64,000 nt of DNA from an uncultured Siphonobacter sp. (GCA_913775095.1 CAJYIW010000009.1:1-64000); one strand, 5' to 3'; positions 8,131 through 17,246 are shown, counted from the first letter of the stretch. Notes: a model not told the origin generated them from the letters alone. Program-made: numbers and translations.

Positions 8131-9618
8131 ATGAAATATCTTATCCTTTGTGCCTGCTGGCTGTACGCGGTTTCCGTTGCGGCCCAGATGAGGCCCTCCC
8201 ACCGACTAGAGATTTTGCGGGATGAAAAAATTACGGATGATTTTCAGGTATTGCCTTTAGGCACAGCGGGGGTTCTGGTCACGCAGATCCTGGATAATCC
8301 TTCCCGGGGCGTCAACCATACCTATAAGTTCGGTCACTATGATTCGACCCTGACGCTAAAGTGGGAAAACGAATTCAGGCTCAAACCTCCTTACAAAGCC
8401 CTGCTTTCTTACCATGCCTCCGACCATCTGTACTGGCTATGCGGGGACCCTGATTCGGATAAAATTCAGATCTGGAAAACCAGCCTGGAAACGGGGGATA
8501 TGGAAGTAATGGAAGGCGAAGTACCCGCCATTGACATCGTGTCTAAATTTAAAATTCTGGGGAATAAGGCCTTTCTGGGAGGCACGTACAATGATCGCCC
8601 GGTGGTAGTGTCGTTTAGTTTTTTCGATAAAACCTCCAAAGCTCTTCCTGACCTATTCGATTATCATCTGACTATTAATGATCTGGATGTGGATGAGTCT
8701 GGTAATAAAATCCACGTTTTTGGTAAGTACAACCGCCGTGGAAAATGCCTGCTGCAAATGTACACCTACTCGTACGACGGACAGTTATTAAATAAAACCA
8801 CGCTGAATGACGAATCCGACCGCAGCCTGATTACTGCCAAAATCGTTCATCTGGAAAATGGGGAGTCTCTGCTGGTGGGTAACTATTCGCTCCATTGCTC
8901 GGATTATTCGCAAGGTCTCTACCTTACCAAAATTTCGGAACGACCCGAAAACCACATTCAATACGTCCCTTTTTCCGACCTGCAGAACTTCTTCAATTAC
9001 CTGAAACCGGGGCGACAGGAACGCCTTCGTACAAAAATTGCGGAACAGAAAAAGCAGGGTAAGGATATGAAATTTCATTACCTTCTGCACATTCAGGACC
9101 TGATACCCACGGAAGAAGGGTATCTCATGGTGGCAGAAGCGTATTTCCCCCAGACGAAAACCGGAACGTCTTATTCGCCTCTGTCGGCCAGTAATCGCCG
9201 CATGCATAGCAGTTATGAGTCGTTTCGGTACACCCACGCTCTGGTATGCGGCCTGAATCGCTCGGGTGAGTTACTCTGGGATAATTCCATGGAGTTAAAA
9301 GACCTGACTTCTGATTTATTAACTCCTCAGATTCAGCTTAGCCCATTAGATTCCAATAAACTGTGTCTAGCGTACACGCACGAATCCAAAGTAAGAGCCC
9401 TGCACATTCAGCGGGATAAAACCCTGGGCGACATTCAGGAATACGACTTATTACCGGAAGAATTGAAAAAGAGCGTAGACCGGGATATTTATCCCTCGCT
9501 GGTGTCCTGGTACGGTCCTTATTACCTGAGCTGGGGCTTTCGAAATTATCCGCCGGTTGCCAATCAGTCTTCCAGAGAAGCTTTTTTCCTCTACAAAATG
9601 GAACATCCGGTCCATTAG
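8131..9618 (+). CDS. Secreted protein of unknown function
   Basis: A 495-residue protein with a clear signal peptide (MKYLILCACWLYAVSVAAQ). I do not recognise the family. The body has recurrent strand-like segments such as HYDSTLTLKWENEF, LYWLCGDPDSDKIQIWKT, NKIHVFGKYN and GESLLVGNYSL. These suggest a beta-propeller-like fold, but I cannot show catalytic residues. The ATG at 8131 is chosen because it starts the signal peptide exactly; an upstream TTG (8104) would bury it. It is probably exported to the periplasm or outer membrane. Confidence 0.6.
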   Translation: MKYLILCACWLYAVSVAAQMRPSHRLEILRDEKITDDFQVLPLGTAGVLVTQILDNPSRGVNHTYKFGHYDSTLTLKWENEFRLKPPYKALLSYHASDHLYWLCGDPDSDKIQIWKTSLETGDMEVMEGEVPAIDIVSKFKILGNKAFLGGTYNDRPVVVSFSFFDKTSKALPDLFDYHLTINDLDVDESGNKIHVFGKYNRRGKCLLQMYTYSYDGQLLNKTTLNDESDRSLITAKIVHLENGESLLVGNYSLHCSDYSQGLYLTKISERPENHIQYVPFSDLQNFFNYLKPGRQERLRTKIAEQKKQGKDMKFHYLLHIQDLIPTEEGYLMVAEAYFPQTKTGTSYSPLSASNRRMHSSYESFRYTHALVCGLNRSGELLWDNSMELKDLTSDLLTPQIQLSPLDSNKLCLAYTHESKVRALHIQRDKTLGDIQEYDLLPEELKKSVDRDIYPSLVSWYGPYYLSWGFRNYPPVANQSSREAFFLYKMEHPVH

Positions 9619-9710
9619 AACTCCCGTCTGTGGTTATTTCAAGAAGGAGGAGCATTCTTCGAAATCTTGCGTTTGTAGTACCCGAATCCGAATGAAAATC
9701 CTGGGTTTCC

Positions 9711-9751
9711 AACTGAAAACTGAAAAACCCAAAACTGAAAACTCAAAAGCG
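9711..9751. repeat. Low-complexity AACTGAAAACTG intergenic tract
   Basis: A run of AACTGAAAA / CCCAAAACTGAAAACTCAAAA words just before the tsaC-like promoter. It belongs to the window-wide AACTGAAAAC / GTTTTGAG family. Confidence 0.55.
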
Positions 9752-9755
9752 GGGT

Positions 9756-9763
9756 TACTTTTG
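9756..9763 (+). promoter_or_regulatory. -7 promoter box, probably leaderless start
   Basis: TACTTTTG is a full match to TAnnTTTG and ends only 4 nt before the ATG at 9768. If the usual spacing holds, transcription starts at or next to the start codon, giving a leaderless mRNA. Confidence 0.55.
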
Positions 9764-9767
9764 TCGT

Positions 9768-10322
9768 ATGAATATTAAAATCGCTTTGCAGGCATTGCGA
9801 AATGGCCACCTGATTATTCATCCAACGGATACCGTCTGGGGGCTGAGCGGAGACGCCACCCGACCCGAAGTCGTGGAGTTCCTTCGCAACACCTGTCAAA
9901 TTCCCGATCAGCAGGGCCTTATCACGTTACTGTGGGACACGTCGGTGCTGGATCGATACGTCGTTAAGGTTCCTGAGCTGGCGTATGATCTCATCGAATA
10001 TGCGGAAGACCCCTTAACGGTCGTTTTCCCGAAAGGGAAAAATGTGGCCGAAAATCTTTTGGGTCCCGATGGAAGTATTGCCATACGCATCGTAAAATCA
10101 GGTCCGGTTCTGGATCTGGTGCAGAGTTTTGGACGCCCTATTGTGTCTACGATTGCGGCGGTTTCGGGCCAGCCCCTTCCCAAAAAGTTAGAAGAACTTT
10201 CGTCTGACATTCGTCAGGCCGCTCAGGAAACCATTCCGGCTCCGGCAGGCTGGGCTTCAGGCAAACCTTCCCGCATCGTTCGACTCGGCGTGGGCGGCGA
10301 ATTTGAATTTATCCGAAAATAA
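9768..10322 (+). CDS. YrdC/TsaC-domain protein with altered active-site motifs
   Basis: A 184-residue single-domain YrdC protein. The family makes threonylcarbamoyl-AMP for tRNA t6A. The start IIHPTDTVWGLSGDA fits the P-T-E-T-x-x-G-L motif. However, the KxRP motif of TsaC aligns with CQIPDQQGLI (C43, I45), so the Lys and Arg are missing, and the SxN motif aligns with STIAA, so the Asn is lost. It may therefore be a paralogue with another role rather than the t6A enzyme; Bacteroidota usually carry a second, full-length Sua5. The gene is followed after 64 nt by the CCA transferase, another tRNA-maturation gene. Confidence 0.7.
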   Translation: MNIKIALQALRNGHLIIHPTDTVWGLSGDATRPEVVEFLRNTCQIPDQQGLITLLWDTSVLDRYVVKVPELAYDLIEYAEDPLTVVFPKGKNVAENLLGPDGSIAIRIVKSGPVLDLVQSFGRPIVSTIAAVSGQPLPKKLEELSSDIRQAAQETIPAPAGWASGKPSRIVRLGVGGEFEFIRK

Positions 10323-10386
10323 TACAGTACCGGGCTCTCGCACAGATCTTTTGCCAGGCCCCTGATCACCGATCCGGCTTTTTGCC

Positions 10387-11835
10387 ATGAATGAATTCAT
10401 TGAAAATCATCCCGTGTTTCAGATCATTGCCCGCTCAGCCGAGCAACTGAACGTCCCGACTTATGTCATTGGCGGCTACGTACGGGATTTGTTATTGAAC
10501 AGACCTTCCAAAGATATTGACATTGTTTGCGTAGGGAGCGGCATTGCTCTCGCCGAACAGGTCGCCAGAAATTCCGGCGATAAGCAGGTTTCACTGGCTG
10601 TTTTCAAAAATTTCGGTACCGCTCAGGTGAAGTTTGACGGCTGGGAAGTGGAGTTTGTGGGGGCTCGTAAAGAGTCCTATCGCTCGGATTCCCGAAAACC
10701 CATTGTGGAAGACGGAACTCTGGAAGACGATCAGAATCGCCGGGATTTCACAATCAATGCCCTGGCGATATCCCTCAACAAAGCAGATTTTGGCACTTTG
10801 ATTGACCCTTTCGACGGGCAGGCCGATTTGCATCGGAAAATCATTCGCACGCCGCTGAACCCGGACATTACCTTCTCGGACGATCCGCTGCGAATGCTGC
10901 GGGCCATTCGGTTCGCTAATCAGTTAAACTTTGATATTGACCCGGATACGTTCGATGGACTCGTTCGCACGAAAGACCGCATTGAAATTATTTCGCAGGA
11001 ACGCATTACCGACGAACTGAATAAAATCATCCGCACGCCAACGCCTTCCTACGGATTCAAACTATTGGAAATCTCGGGCTTGCTTACCCTCATCTTCCCG
11101 GACTTTGTGGCTCTCAAAGGAGCCGAGCAAATTGACGGCAAAGGCCATAAGGACAATTTTTACCATACGCTTCAGGTACTTGACAACGTTTGCCGGGTGA
11201 GTGAAGATTTATGGTTACGCTGGGCCGCCATTCTGCATGACATTGCCAAACCGGCTACCAAACGTTTTCACCCTAAAATCGGCTGGACGTTTCACGGCCA
11301 CGAAGAAATGGGCTCCCGGATGGTGCCTACCATTTTCCGTAAATTCCGATTGCCCCTGGGCGAGGAAATGCGTAAAGTAAAGAAGCTGGTTCGTCTGCAC
11401 TTACGCCCGATTGCTCTGGCCAAAGACGGCATTACCGATTCGGCCCTGAGACGCGTCATGGTAGAAGCCGGCGATGATCTGGATGACCTCATGAAGCTCT
11501 GCCGGGCAGATATCACTTCCAAAGACGGGAATCGGGTGAAGCGATATCTGGCTAATTTTGATAAGGTGGAAGCCTTAATGAAAGAGGTGGAAGAACGCGA
11601 CCAGCTCCGTAATTTTCAGCCAGTCATCACGGGAGAAATGATCATGGATGTGTTCGGACTGGAGCCGTCCAAAGAAGTGGGCCTGTTGAAAAATACGATC
11701 AGGGAAGCCATTCTGGAAGGCACCCTGCCCAATAAATGGGAGGCGGCCTATCCTTTTTTACTGAAAGCCGGAGCAGAGCTGGGCCTGTCGCCAGTAAAAG
11801 AATTAACGCCCCCCTCCACAGACCAAGTACCTTGA
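10387..11835 (+). CDS. cca: CCA tRNA nucleotidyltransferase / poly(A) polymerase family with HD domain
   Basis: A 482-residue class II nucleotidyltransferase. The head domain shows VIGGYVRDLLLNRPSKDIDIV, with the metal-binding DxD in KDIDIV. DDQNRRDFTINALA and DPLRMLRAIRFANQL follow, then RITDELNKII. An HD phosphohydrolase domain appears in the middle (ILHDIAKP and FHGHEEMGS). It adds or repairs the 3' CCA of tRNAs. The HD domain and length are typical of Bacteroidota CCA enzymes. The call between CCA-adding and poly(A)-adding rests on family context only. Confidence 0.87.
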   Translation: MNEFIENHPVFQIIARSAEQLNVPTYVIGGYVRDLLLNRPSKDIDIVCVGSGIALAEQVARNSGDKQVSLAVFKNFGTAQVKFDGWEVEFVGARKESYRSDSRKPIVEDGTLEDDQNRRDFTINALAISLNKADFGTLIDPFDGQADLHRKIIRTPLNPDITFSDDPLRMLRAIRFANQLNFDIDPDTFDGLVRTKDRIEIISQERITDELNKIIRTPTPSYGFKLLEISGLLTLIFPDFVALKGAEQIDGKGHKDNFYHTLQVLDNVCRVSEDLWLRWAAILHDIAKPATKRFHPKIGWTFHGHEEMGSRMVPTIFRKFRLPLGEEMRKVKKLVRLHLRPIALAKDGITDSALRRVMVEAGDDLDDLMKLCRADITSKDGNRVKRYLANFDKVEALMKEVEERDQLRNFQPVITGEMIMDVFGLEPSKEVGLLKNTIREAILEGTLPNKWEAAYPFLLKAGAELGLSPVKELTPPSTDQVP

Positions 11836-11856
11836 TTATCCGTTAGTTTTATAACT

Positions 11857-11988
11857 GAGTTTAGAGTTTAGGGTTATTACGTTTAGGGTTAAGCTGAAAA
11901 TCATGAGCATTTACTTTTCACTGGTATTCATTAATAGAATACCTACTGAAATGATCAACCCAAAACCCTAAACACAAAACTCTAAACT
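11857..11988. repeat. GTTTAGGG-type imperfect inverted repeat
   Basis: The left arm (11857-11890, GAGTTTAGAGTTTAGGGTT...GTTTAGGGTT) and right arm (11958-11988, CCCAAAACCCTAAAC...CTCTAAAC) are imperfect complements flanking about 65 unrelated bases. They fill the gap between the CCA gene and the TPR gene. The right arm ends 13 nt before the TPR start codon. Confidence 0.6.
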
Positions 11989-12001
11989 TTCTCCCCTAAG
12001 A

Positions 12002-14122
12002 ATGCTGCGTTGGCTGGTGCTTATTCTTTTTCTGGTAACTACTTCCGTTAGGGCTCAAACCCGTACGGATTCGTTGCGTAAGATGAATAATCTGGCGGCC
12101 GAACTGGCTAAACGCGGTCGGTATGATCGGGCGTCTCCCCTGCTCAACGGAGCCATGAAAGTGGAAGCCCGCGATACGTTGCGGTATAACCTGGCTCTGG
12201 TCGAACTGGCTCAGGGACATTCCGCACAGGCGTTACAGTTACTGAATAAATCCTTACCCTTTTCCAATACAGGCCTGCAAAGAGGGTTGGCAGCCAGTCA
12301 GATGGGCCATTATTCGGAAGCGTTAAACTACTTCCGAACGACGCCTTCGACTCCCGAGAACTCGGACGTTCTGTTTTATAATCAGGCCCTGGCTCTCTGG
12401 AGATCCGCTCCCAACAATACGCAGGCTTACCCGCACATTGAACGGTATCTGGAACAATCCGTTGCGACCAATCCCCAGTCCCGCATTGCGATGGGCCAGC
12501 TCATGGCGGCTCAGAATCGCTGGGATGAAGCCGTTCGGAATTTCCAGCAGGCCCGGCAGGAAGGAGCCGATCTACAGGTCCTGTTGCGTTTAGGACATGC
12601 TCATCTGGCCCTGAAACAATCCGACGAAGCCATTAAGACGTTTCAGGAATACCTGGACGCGGGCGGGCGGGAAGGCTACCTGGCTCACCTCGGCATGGCT
12701 TATACGCACTACCGCAAAGGCGATTATGCACTGGCAGGAGAAGCCTTTCATCGGGTGTTACGCATTCGTCCCACGTCTCCCGAGGCAGCCACGGGTATTG
12801 GCAATATTCTCATCGGCCAGCATCAGGATAAACAGGCTCTGGCTCAATACCAGCGGGCCGTTTCACTGGATTCGACGTACATGCCCGCACGACTGGGCCG
12901 GGCCATGGCTTTGTATCGACTCGGTCGCTACGCCGAAGCCTGGAAGGATTTTTCCGCCAGCGTTCACATCATCAACCCGGACAATCCGGATTACGCTGAC
13001 TTTTACATTTGCCGGGGTTTCACACTGATTCGTTTAAAGAAATATCGCAACGCCATTCCTGAATTTGAGCATGCGATGAAATCCAAACCTAACGAAACCG
13101 CCGTGTACGCCGGATTGAGTGAAGCTTACCGGGGTGTAGGGGATTTTCAGCTGGCTCATCGAAATGTGAATGAAGCCCTGAAACGGGAACCCAATCACGC
13201 CGGATTGCTGACCAACCGGGGCAATTTTCAGATGAATATCGAGCAGTTTGACGATGCTTCTCAGGATTACCAAAAGGCCATTAAGCTCGAACCGAATAAC
13301 CTCAACGCTCATAACGGAGTAGCGATTACAGATTTACAGAGCGACCGCATTCCGGAAGCTCTGGTTCGGTATGACAGTTTGTTACTAAAGCATTCCCGGG
13401 AGCCGATGTTGCTTAATAACCGCGGCATTACCCTATCCTATCGGGGTTTGCAACTGGAACAGGAGAAAAAAGATACCGAGGCCAAAGGTTACTATAAAAA
13501 ATCACTCGCTGATTTTCAGCGGGCTATGTCCATTGATACGGCGGGCGGTTATTACCGCAACAATGCCGGAAACGTGTATAAGATCCTGAATGAAAAGGAG
13601 AAAGCCATTGAGAATTACAATGGGTATCTGAGTAAAACGGCTATTAATAACCTCGGCGTTTTATACGCAGGAGCGAAACAGAAAAAGTACTCTCATTATT
13701 ACATTACGGCAGCCCTGGAACTCGACTCTACCAATTTCGCCTTTCTTTACAATCGGGCTAAATTATACCGTTCCGAGTTTCCGGATTCCCTCCGGACGCA
13801 TGGCAAATATTTACGGGCCGAATCCTTTATTTCTCCCGATGCCATTTCCCGAAAATACAGTAAAGACGGCTATATCACGGTTTATCTATTTGATTATCAG
13901 TACGAAACCTACGAATACAAAGGCCAGCCTACCTTCCCTATCAAGGCCGACGCCGGAAAACCCACGGAGTTTCAGAGTTACTTCGATTTTCAGTTCATTC
14001 CCGAACCGCCCAAACCCGAGACCGTTCCCCGGCAACCCCGCGAGTACACCTATCCGAAGGGAAAGTCTTTGAAATCACCCAGACGGACGAAGAAACGTGG
14101 CAGTACGGAGTGTCCGGTTTAA
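12002..14122 (+). CDS. Secreted tetratricopeptide-repeat protein
   Basis: A 706-residue protein with a signal peptide (MLRWLVLILFLVTTSVRAQ) followed by at least ten TPR-like helical repeats covering about residues 30-560. Examples are AMGQLMAAQNRWDEAVRNFQQA, AHLALKQSDEAIKTFQEYL and TNRGNFQMNIEQFDDASQDYQKAI. The C-terminal 120 residues are not TPR and end in a proline-rich segment (PEPPKPETVPRQPREY). TPR arrays bind partner proteins or peptides; this one should act in the periplasm. The partner is not evident from neighbours. Confidence 0.8.
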   Translation: MLRWLVLILFLVTTSVRAQTRTDSLRKMNNLAAELAKRGRYDRASPLLNGAMKVEARDTLRYNLALVELAQGHSAQALQLLNKSLPFSNTGLQRGLAASQMGHYSEALNYFRTTPSTPENSDVLFYNQALALWRSAPNNTQAYPHIERYLEQSVATNPQSRIAMGQLMAAQNRWDEAVRNFQQARQEGADLQVLLRLGHAHLALKQSDEAIKTFQEYLDAGGREGYLAHLGMAYTHYRKGDYALAGEAFHRVLRIRPTSPEAATGIGNILIGQHQDKQALAQYQRAVSLDSTYMPARLGRAMALYRLGRYAEAWKDFSASVHIINPDNPDYADFYICRGFTLIRLKKYRNAIPEFEHAMKSKPNETAVYAGLSEAYRGVGDFQLAHRNVNEALKREPNHAGLLTNRGNFQMNIEQFDDASQDYQKAIKLEPNNLNAHNGVAITDLQSDRIPEALVRYDSLLLKHSREPMLLNNRGITLSYRGLQLEQEKKDTEAKGYYKKSLADFQRAMSIDTAGGYYRNNAGNVYKILNEKEKAIENYNGYLSKTAINNLGVLYAGAKQKKYSHYYITAALELDSTNFAFLYNRAKLYRSEFPDSLRTHGKYLRAESFISPDAISRKYSKDGYITVYLFDYQYETYEYKGQPTFPIKADAGKPTEFQSYFDFQFIPEPPKPETVPRQPREYTYPKGKSLKSPRRTKKRGSTECPV

Positions 14123-14251
14123 GGGCGTCCATGTGACTGCGTAAGGATGTACAGCCCTCGGACTAAACAGGCTTATCCCCGGTTTGATACTTAATGTAAG
14201 TCGGGAACAAATTCAGAGTTGGAAAGCTTACACTAAAAACTACCTCGTATT

Positions 14252-14713
14252 ATGAAAGTTGAATTAGTTCGCGTCGATGACGCGTTTCATTTTCAGGCTT
14301 CGGGTTCATCCGAAGCTCAGGTTTCCATTGATGCCGCTGAAGCCATTGGTGGCAAAAATGCGGGCGTTCGGCCCATGGAGCTTCTGCTGATGGGGCTGGG
14401 CGGCTGTTCAGCCATTGATGTCATCCTGATTCTGAAGAAACAACGTCTGCAAATTGACGACGTGAAAGTGAGCGTTTCGGGAGAACGGGAGAAAATTGAG
14501 GGCACCGAAATGAGTCCGTTTCGGAAAATCAATGTGCATTTTGATATCAAGGGAAATGTGAGCGAAGAGAAAGCCGAACGGGCCATTAAACTTTCCATGG
14601 AGAAATACTGCTCGGCAACGGCTCAGTTTGCCCAGTCAGCCGAAATTACGCACTCCGTTAGTATCGAAGGAATCAGCCCCCAGGAAATTCAGGCCGATAG
14701 TCTCGCCGAATAG
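14252..14713 (+). CDS. OsmC/Ohr family protein (YhfA-like)
   Basis: A 153-residue OsmC-fold protein. The two family cysteines are present in LMGLGGCSAIDVILILKKQR and EKYCSATAQFAQ. The EIT...V end and the pattern GLGGCSxxDV resemble the YhfA subgroup more than peroxidase OsmC or Ohr proper. Related proteins reduce hydroperoxides through these cysteines, but the YhfA subgroup is not well characterised. Confidence 0.8.
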   Translation: MKVELVRVDDAFHFQASGSSEAQVSIDAAEAIGGKNAGVRPMELLLMGLGGCSAIDVILILKKQRLQIDDVKVSVSGEREKIEGTEMSPFRKINVHFDIKGNVSEEKAERAIKLSMEKYCSATAQFAQSAEITHSVSIEGISPQEIQADSLAE

Positions 14714-14716
14714 CCT

Positions 14717-14724
14717 TACCTTTG
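14717..14724 (+). promoter_or_regulatory. -7 promoter box upstream of thyA
   Basis: TACCTTTG is a full match to TAnnTTTG, 26 nt before the thyA ATG and just after the OsmC stop codon. The -33 element is weak. Confidence 0.5.
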
Positions 14725-14750
14725 CCCCGCTCTTAGCATATTAAGTATCG

Positions 14751-15545
14751 ATGAAACAATACCAGGATCTCCTCCAGCATATTCTTGACCACGGCACCCG
14801 CAAAACCGACCGGACGGGTACAGGCACGATTTCCGTTTTTGGGTATCAGATGCGGTTTAACCTCTCCGAAGGGTTCCCCCTGGTGACCACCAAAAAGGTG
14901 CATACCAAATCTATTATTCACGAGTTACTCTGGTTTCTTCAGGGTGATACGAACATTAAGTACCTGACGGACAACGGCGTAAGCATCTGGAATGAATGGG
15001 CGGATGCCGAAGGTAACCTCGGGCCTGTGTACGGAAAACAATGGCGGAGCTGGGAAGCCCCCGACGGACGGGTCATCGACCAGATTACACAGGCCGTTGA
15101 TCTGCTGAAAAAATCACCCGATTCCCGCCGGATCATCGTATCGGCCTGGAATCCAGCCGACCTCGACGGTATGGCTCTGCAACCCTGCCATGCCTTGTTT
15201 CAGTTTTACGTAGCTGATAACAAGCTTTCCTGTCAGTTGTACCAACGCAGTGCCGATGTCTTTCTGGGCGTACCCTTTAACATTGCCAGTTATGCCTTAC
15301 TGACGATGATGATTGCTCAGGTAACCCATCTGGAACTGGGTGATTTCATCTGGACGGGTGGCGATACTCACCTGTATTCCAACCATTTAGAGCAGGTAGA
15401 ACTACAGTTAAGCCGCGAACCACGGCCCCTGCCTACGATGCGAATCAATCCCGAGGTTCAGGATCTATTTGCCTTTACTTACGAAGACTTCAAACTGGAA
15501 AACTACGATCCCTGGCCCGCAATTAAGGCCCCGGTTGCCGTGTAA
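14751..15545 (+). CDS. thyA: Thymidylate synthase
   Basis: 264 residues, the same length as the E. coli enzyme. It methylates dUMP to dTMP with methylene-tetrahydrofolate. The catalytic cysteine is C146 in [13 protein letters not shown], followed by the substrate motif [24 protein letters not shown] and, near the C-terminus, [14 protein letters not shown]. Dihydrofolate reductase, often next in line, is absent here. A strong terminator follows within 25 nt. Confidence 0.97.
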   Translation: MKQYQDLLQHILDHGTRKTDRTGTGTISVFGYQMRFNLSEGFPLVTTKKVHTKSIIHELLWFLQGDTNIKYLTDNGVSIWNEWADAEGNLGPVYGKQWRSWEAPDGRVIDQITQAVDLLKKSPDSRRIIVSAWNPADLDGMALQPCHALFQFYVADNKLSCQLYQRSADVFLGVPFNIASYALLTMMIAQVTHLELGDFIWTGGDTHLYSNHLEQVELQLSREPRPLPTMRINPEVQDLFAFTYEDFKLENYDPWPAIKAPVAV

Positions 15546-15565
15546 TTTCAGCCCTATAGTTATCA

Positions 15566-15600
15566 AAAGCCACGAAGCGATGTATTTCCTTCGTGGCTTT
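15566..15600 (+). terminator. Intrinsic terminator after thyA
   Basis: Perfect 12-bp stem AAAGCCACGAAG / CTTCGTGGCTTT with an 11-nt loop, 20 nt after the thyA stop. Confidence 0.75.
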
Positions 15601-15610
15601 CTCGTTGCCT

Positions 15611-16366
15611 ATGAACACACTGCTACTCAAGTTGATGTTAATGCCCTTACTAATCGCCGGGGTAACGCTGGCCGCCCGGCGGTGGGGCAATGTGATTGGA
15701 GGCTGGCTCGGTGGATTTCCCTGGGTGGCGGGGCCTATTTCCATTTTTCTGGCTATTGAGCAGGGGAAAGATTTTGCGGCCCAGTCGGCCATGGGCTCGC
15801 TGGTGGGTTGCTTTTCCACGTATGCCTTTGCGTGGTTATACGCGAAACTGGCTCCCCGGCTGCACTGGTTTCCCTTGCTGATGTTGTGTTATGCCATGAT
15901 TTTTGGCAGCCTGTACGTAGGGCAGTTTTATTCGGGAAGCATCCATCTGCTTTTCGCAGCCTTATTACTCTTCATTGTATTCATTTACCGGGTCTTTCCC
16001 CGGCCTGAAGTCCCGGCTTTGGTTGCCGCCCCACCCCGCTTTGATTTACCGCTGCGAATGATGGTAGCCACGGTGTTTGTAGCCGTGATCACTCAACTGG
16101 CTTCCTGGACCGGGCCGGTCTGGAGTGGATTGTTAACGCCCTTTCCCGTCATGACGACTTGCTTAGCCGTATTCACGCATGTACAGCAGGGGCCTGCCCC
16201 ATGTGCCCGAATTTTACGCGGCATGGTGAATTCGGGTTTAGGGTATGCTACTTTTCTTTATACAGTAGGGTTAGTATTGCCTCATACTTCAATGCTGGCA
16301 GCTTATAGTGTAGCGATGCTTTTTTCTTCATTGGCTAATATCCTTACGCTTAAATACCTACGTTAG
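15611..16366 (+). CDS. Polytopic membrane protein of unknown function
   Basis: A 251-residue hydrophobic protein with about eight membrane segments. Two glycine-proline rich stretches look conserved: NVIGGWLGGFPWVAGPISIF near residue 30 and GLLTPFPVMTTCLAVFTHVQQG near 175. The similar placing of the two suggests an internal duplication, each half having a G/P-rich loop of the form G-h-h-x-P-F/W-P-V. I do not recognise a named family. The ATG at 15611 is chosen because an upstream GTG lies inside the thyA terminator stem. Confidence 0.6.
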   Translation: MNTLLLKLMLMPLLIAGVTLAARRWGNVIGGWLGGFPWVAGPISIFLAIEQGKDFAAQSAMGSLVGCFSTYAFAWLYAKLAPRLHWFPLLMLCYAMIFGSLYVGQFYSGSIHLLFAALLLFIVFIYRVFPRPEVPALVAAPPRFDLPLRMMVATVFVAVITQLASWTGPVWSGLLTPFPVMTTCLAVFTHVQQGPAPCARILRGMVNSGLGYATFLYTVGLVLPHTSMLAAYSVAMLFSSLANILTLKYLR

Positions 16367-16428
16367 TTTTTTTACTCAATTCGGGTTGGGTTATTCTTTC
16401 AGGAGAAAGTTTATTGACTGAAAATCAG

Positions 16429-16941
16429 ATGAAAACAAAAGTAATTTCTTACGGAGCTTTGTCTAAAGAGCAGTTACTGGACCAATTCAGGCGTTGTTCC
16501 ATTCAATGGAATGCCTTTGCTGAACAACTGCTTTTCAGTACAGATTGTACAGTTTCACACCTAAACCATTCTTTGCTCGTAACGGAAATTACCGTCGAAG
16601 CCCTGGGCTTAAAGCAGGGAGGAACACTGGAGCAAATTTGGCAACAGGCCCGTCTGGCAGGCCTGGCCGAGTGTCCACTGGAAGCTGCCTTTCATTGCAG
16701 ATTTTATTACGATGACCAGCCGGAAGAAATCTTACTTGATGAAGTAAAAAACCAGCATCCCCCCGGAGCCCTTGTGATTTACTCAAAGCCCATTTCCAAA
16801 GACGAAACCGTTCCCAAAGGTCTTTACCTGAGAAAAATAAAAGGAGAATTATGGATCAGGGGCTACCGTTGTTCGAGTGACTATGTCTGGTCAGCTCGGG
16901 ATACTTTTCTTTTTCAGGTCAATGCCAGTTCTCTTGCCTAG
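16429..16941 (+). CDS. Hypothetical protein, 170 residues
   Basis: A soluble protein with no signal peptide and no motif that I can tie to a function. Visible landmarks are EITVEALGLKQGGTLEQIWQQA, ECPLEAAFHCRFYYDDQP and a C-terminal LWIRGYRCSSDYVWSARDTFLF. The last part (CSSDYxWSxxDxFLF) has the look of a conserved closing motif. I chose ATG 16429 over a TTG five codons earlier. It is followed directly by the repeat-filled gap at 16.96-17.33 kb. Confidence 0.55.
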   Translation: MKTKVISYGALSKEQLLDQFRRCSIQWNAFAEQLLFSTDCTVSHLNHSLLVTEITVEALGLKQGGTLEQIWQQARLAGLAECPLEAAFHCRFYYDDQPEEILLDEVKNQHPPGALVIYSKPISKDETVPKGLYLRKIKGELWIRGYRCSSDYVWSARDTFLFQVNASSLA

Positions 16942-16960
16942 GGCGGATTGGTAACTTATG

Positions 16961-17028
16961 CTCTTTCGGATTTATTAGGCTCTTTCGGATTTGCAATCCG
17001 AAAGCCCTCTGTAAAGGATTTATAATCC
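16961..17028 (+). repeat. R1 palindromic repeat (TTTCGGATT type), with a truncated copy
   Basis: Copy 1 of the TTTCGGATT-TGC-AATCCGAAA hairpin (16981-17004), followed by GCCCTCTGTAAA and a second small hairpin, GGATTTATAATCC. A truncated copy, CTCTTTCGGATTTATTAGGC, precedes it at 16961. Related elements are at 22171, 48298 and 54023. Confidence 0.75.
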
Positions 17029-17037
17029 AGAAGTAAC

Positions 17038-17098
17038 ACCCCGCCGTGGTTGTGCGTCACCAACTACTTGCTTTATAACAGGCTGGTGAGATCCCAGC
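17038..17098 (+). repeat. R2 palindromic repeat, degenerate copy
   Basis: CCCCGCCGTGGTTGTGCGTCACC... and GGCTGGTGAGATCCCAGC are decayed versions of the GTGGTTGGTG/CACCAACCAC and CTGGCTGGTG/CACCAGCCAG units seen intact at 17247. Confidence 0.55.
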
Positions 17099-17110
17099 AA
17101 AAGCGGAGGC

Positions 17111-17174
17111 AACCCCGATTATTACCCCGGATTGTCATCCGGGGCTATCCAGAGATTAAACCCCGATGGGGTTA
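17111..17174 (+). repeat. R3 palindromic repeat (CCCCGGATTGTCATCCGGGG type)
   Basis: The core CCCCGGATTGTCATCCGGGG is followed by GCTATCC and a second stem, AACCCCGATGGGGTT-like. Related copies are at 31623 and 54106. The stretch after it (TACCTTTATTGGTTTTC then CCAACTGAAAACTGAAAAC) is also shared with 54165-54230. Confidence 0.7.
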
Positions 17175-17246
17175 TTGCTTTCAGTTTCAAACGCCTTTCC
17201 TACCTTTATTGGTTTTCCCTTTCCAACTGAAAACTGAAAACTCCTC

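Noticed and set aside
11857-11988. GTTTAGGG runs that resemble plant telomere repeats (contamination or chromosome end)
   Set aside because: They are short, irregular, occur as inverted pairs between bacterial genes in many places, and the flanking genes are intact.
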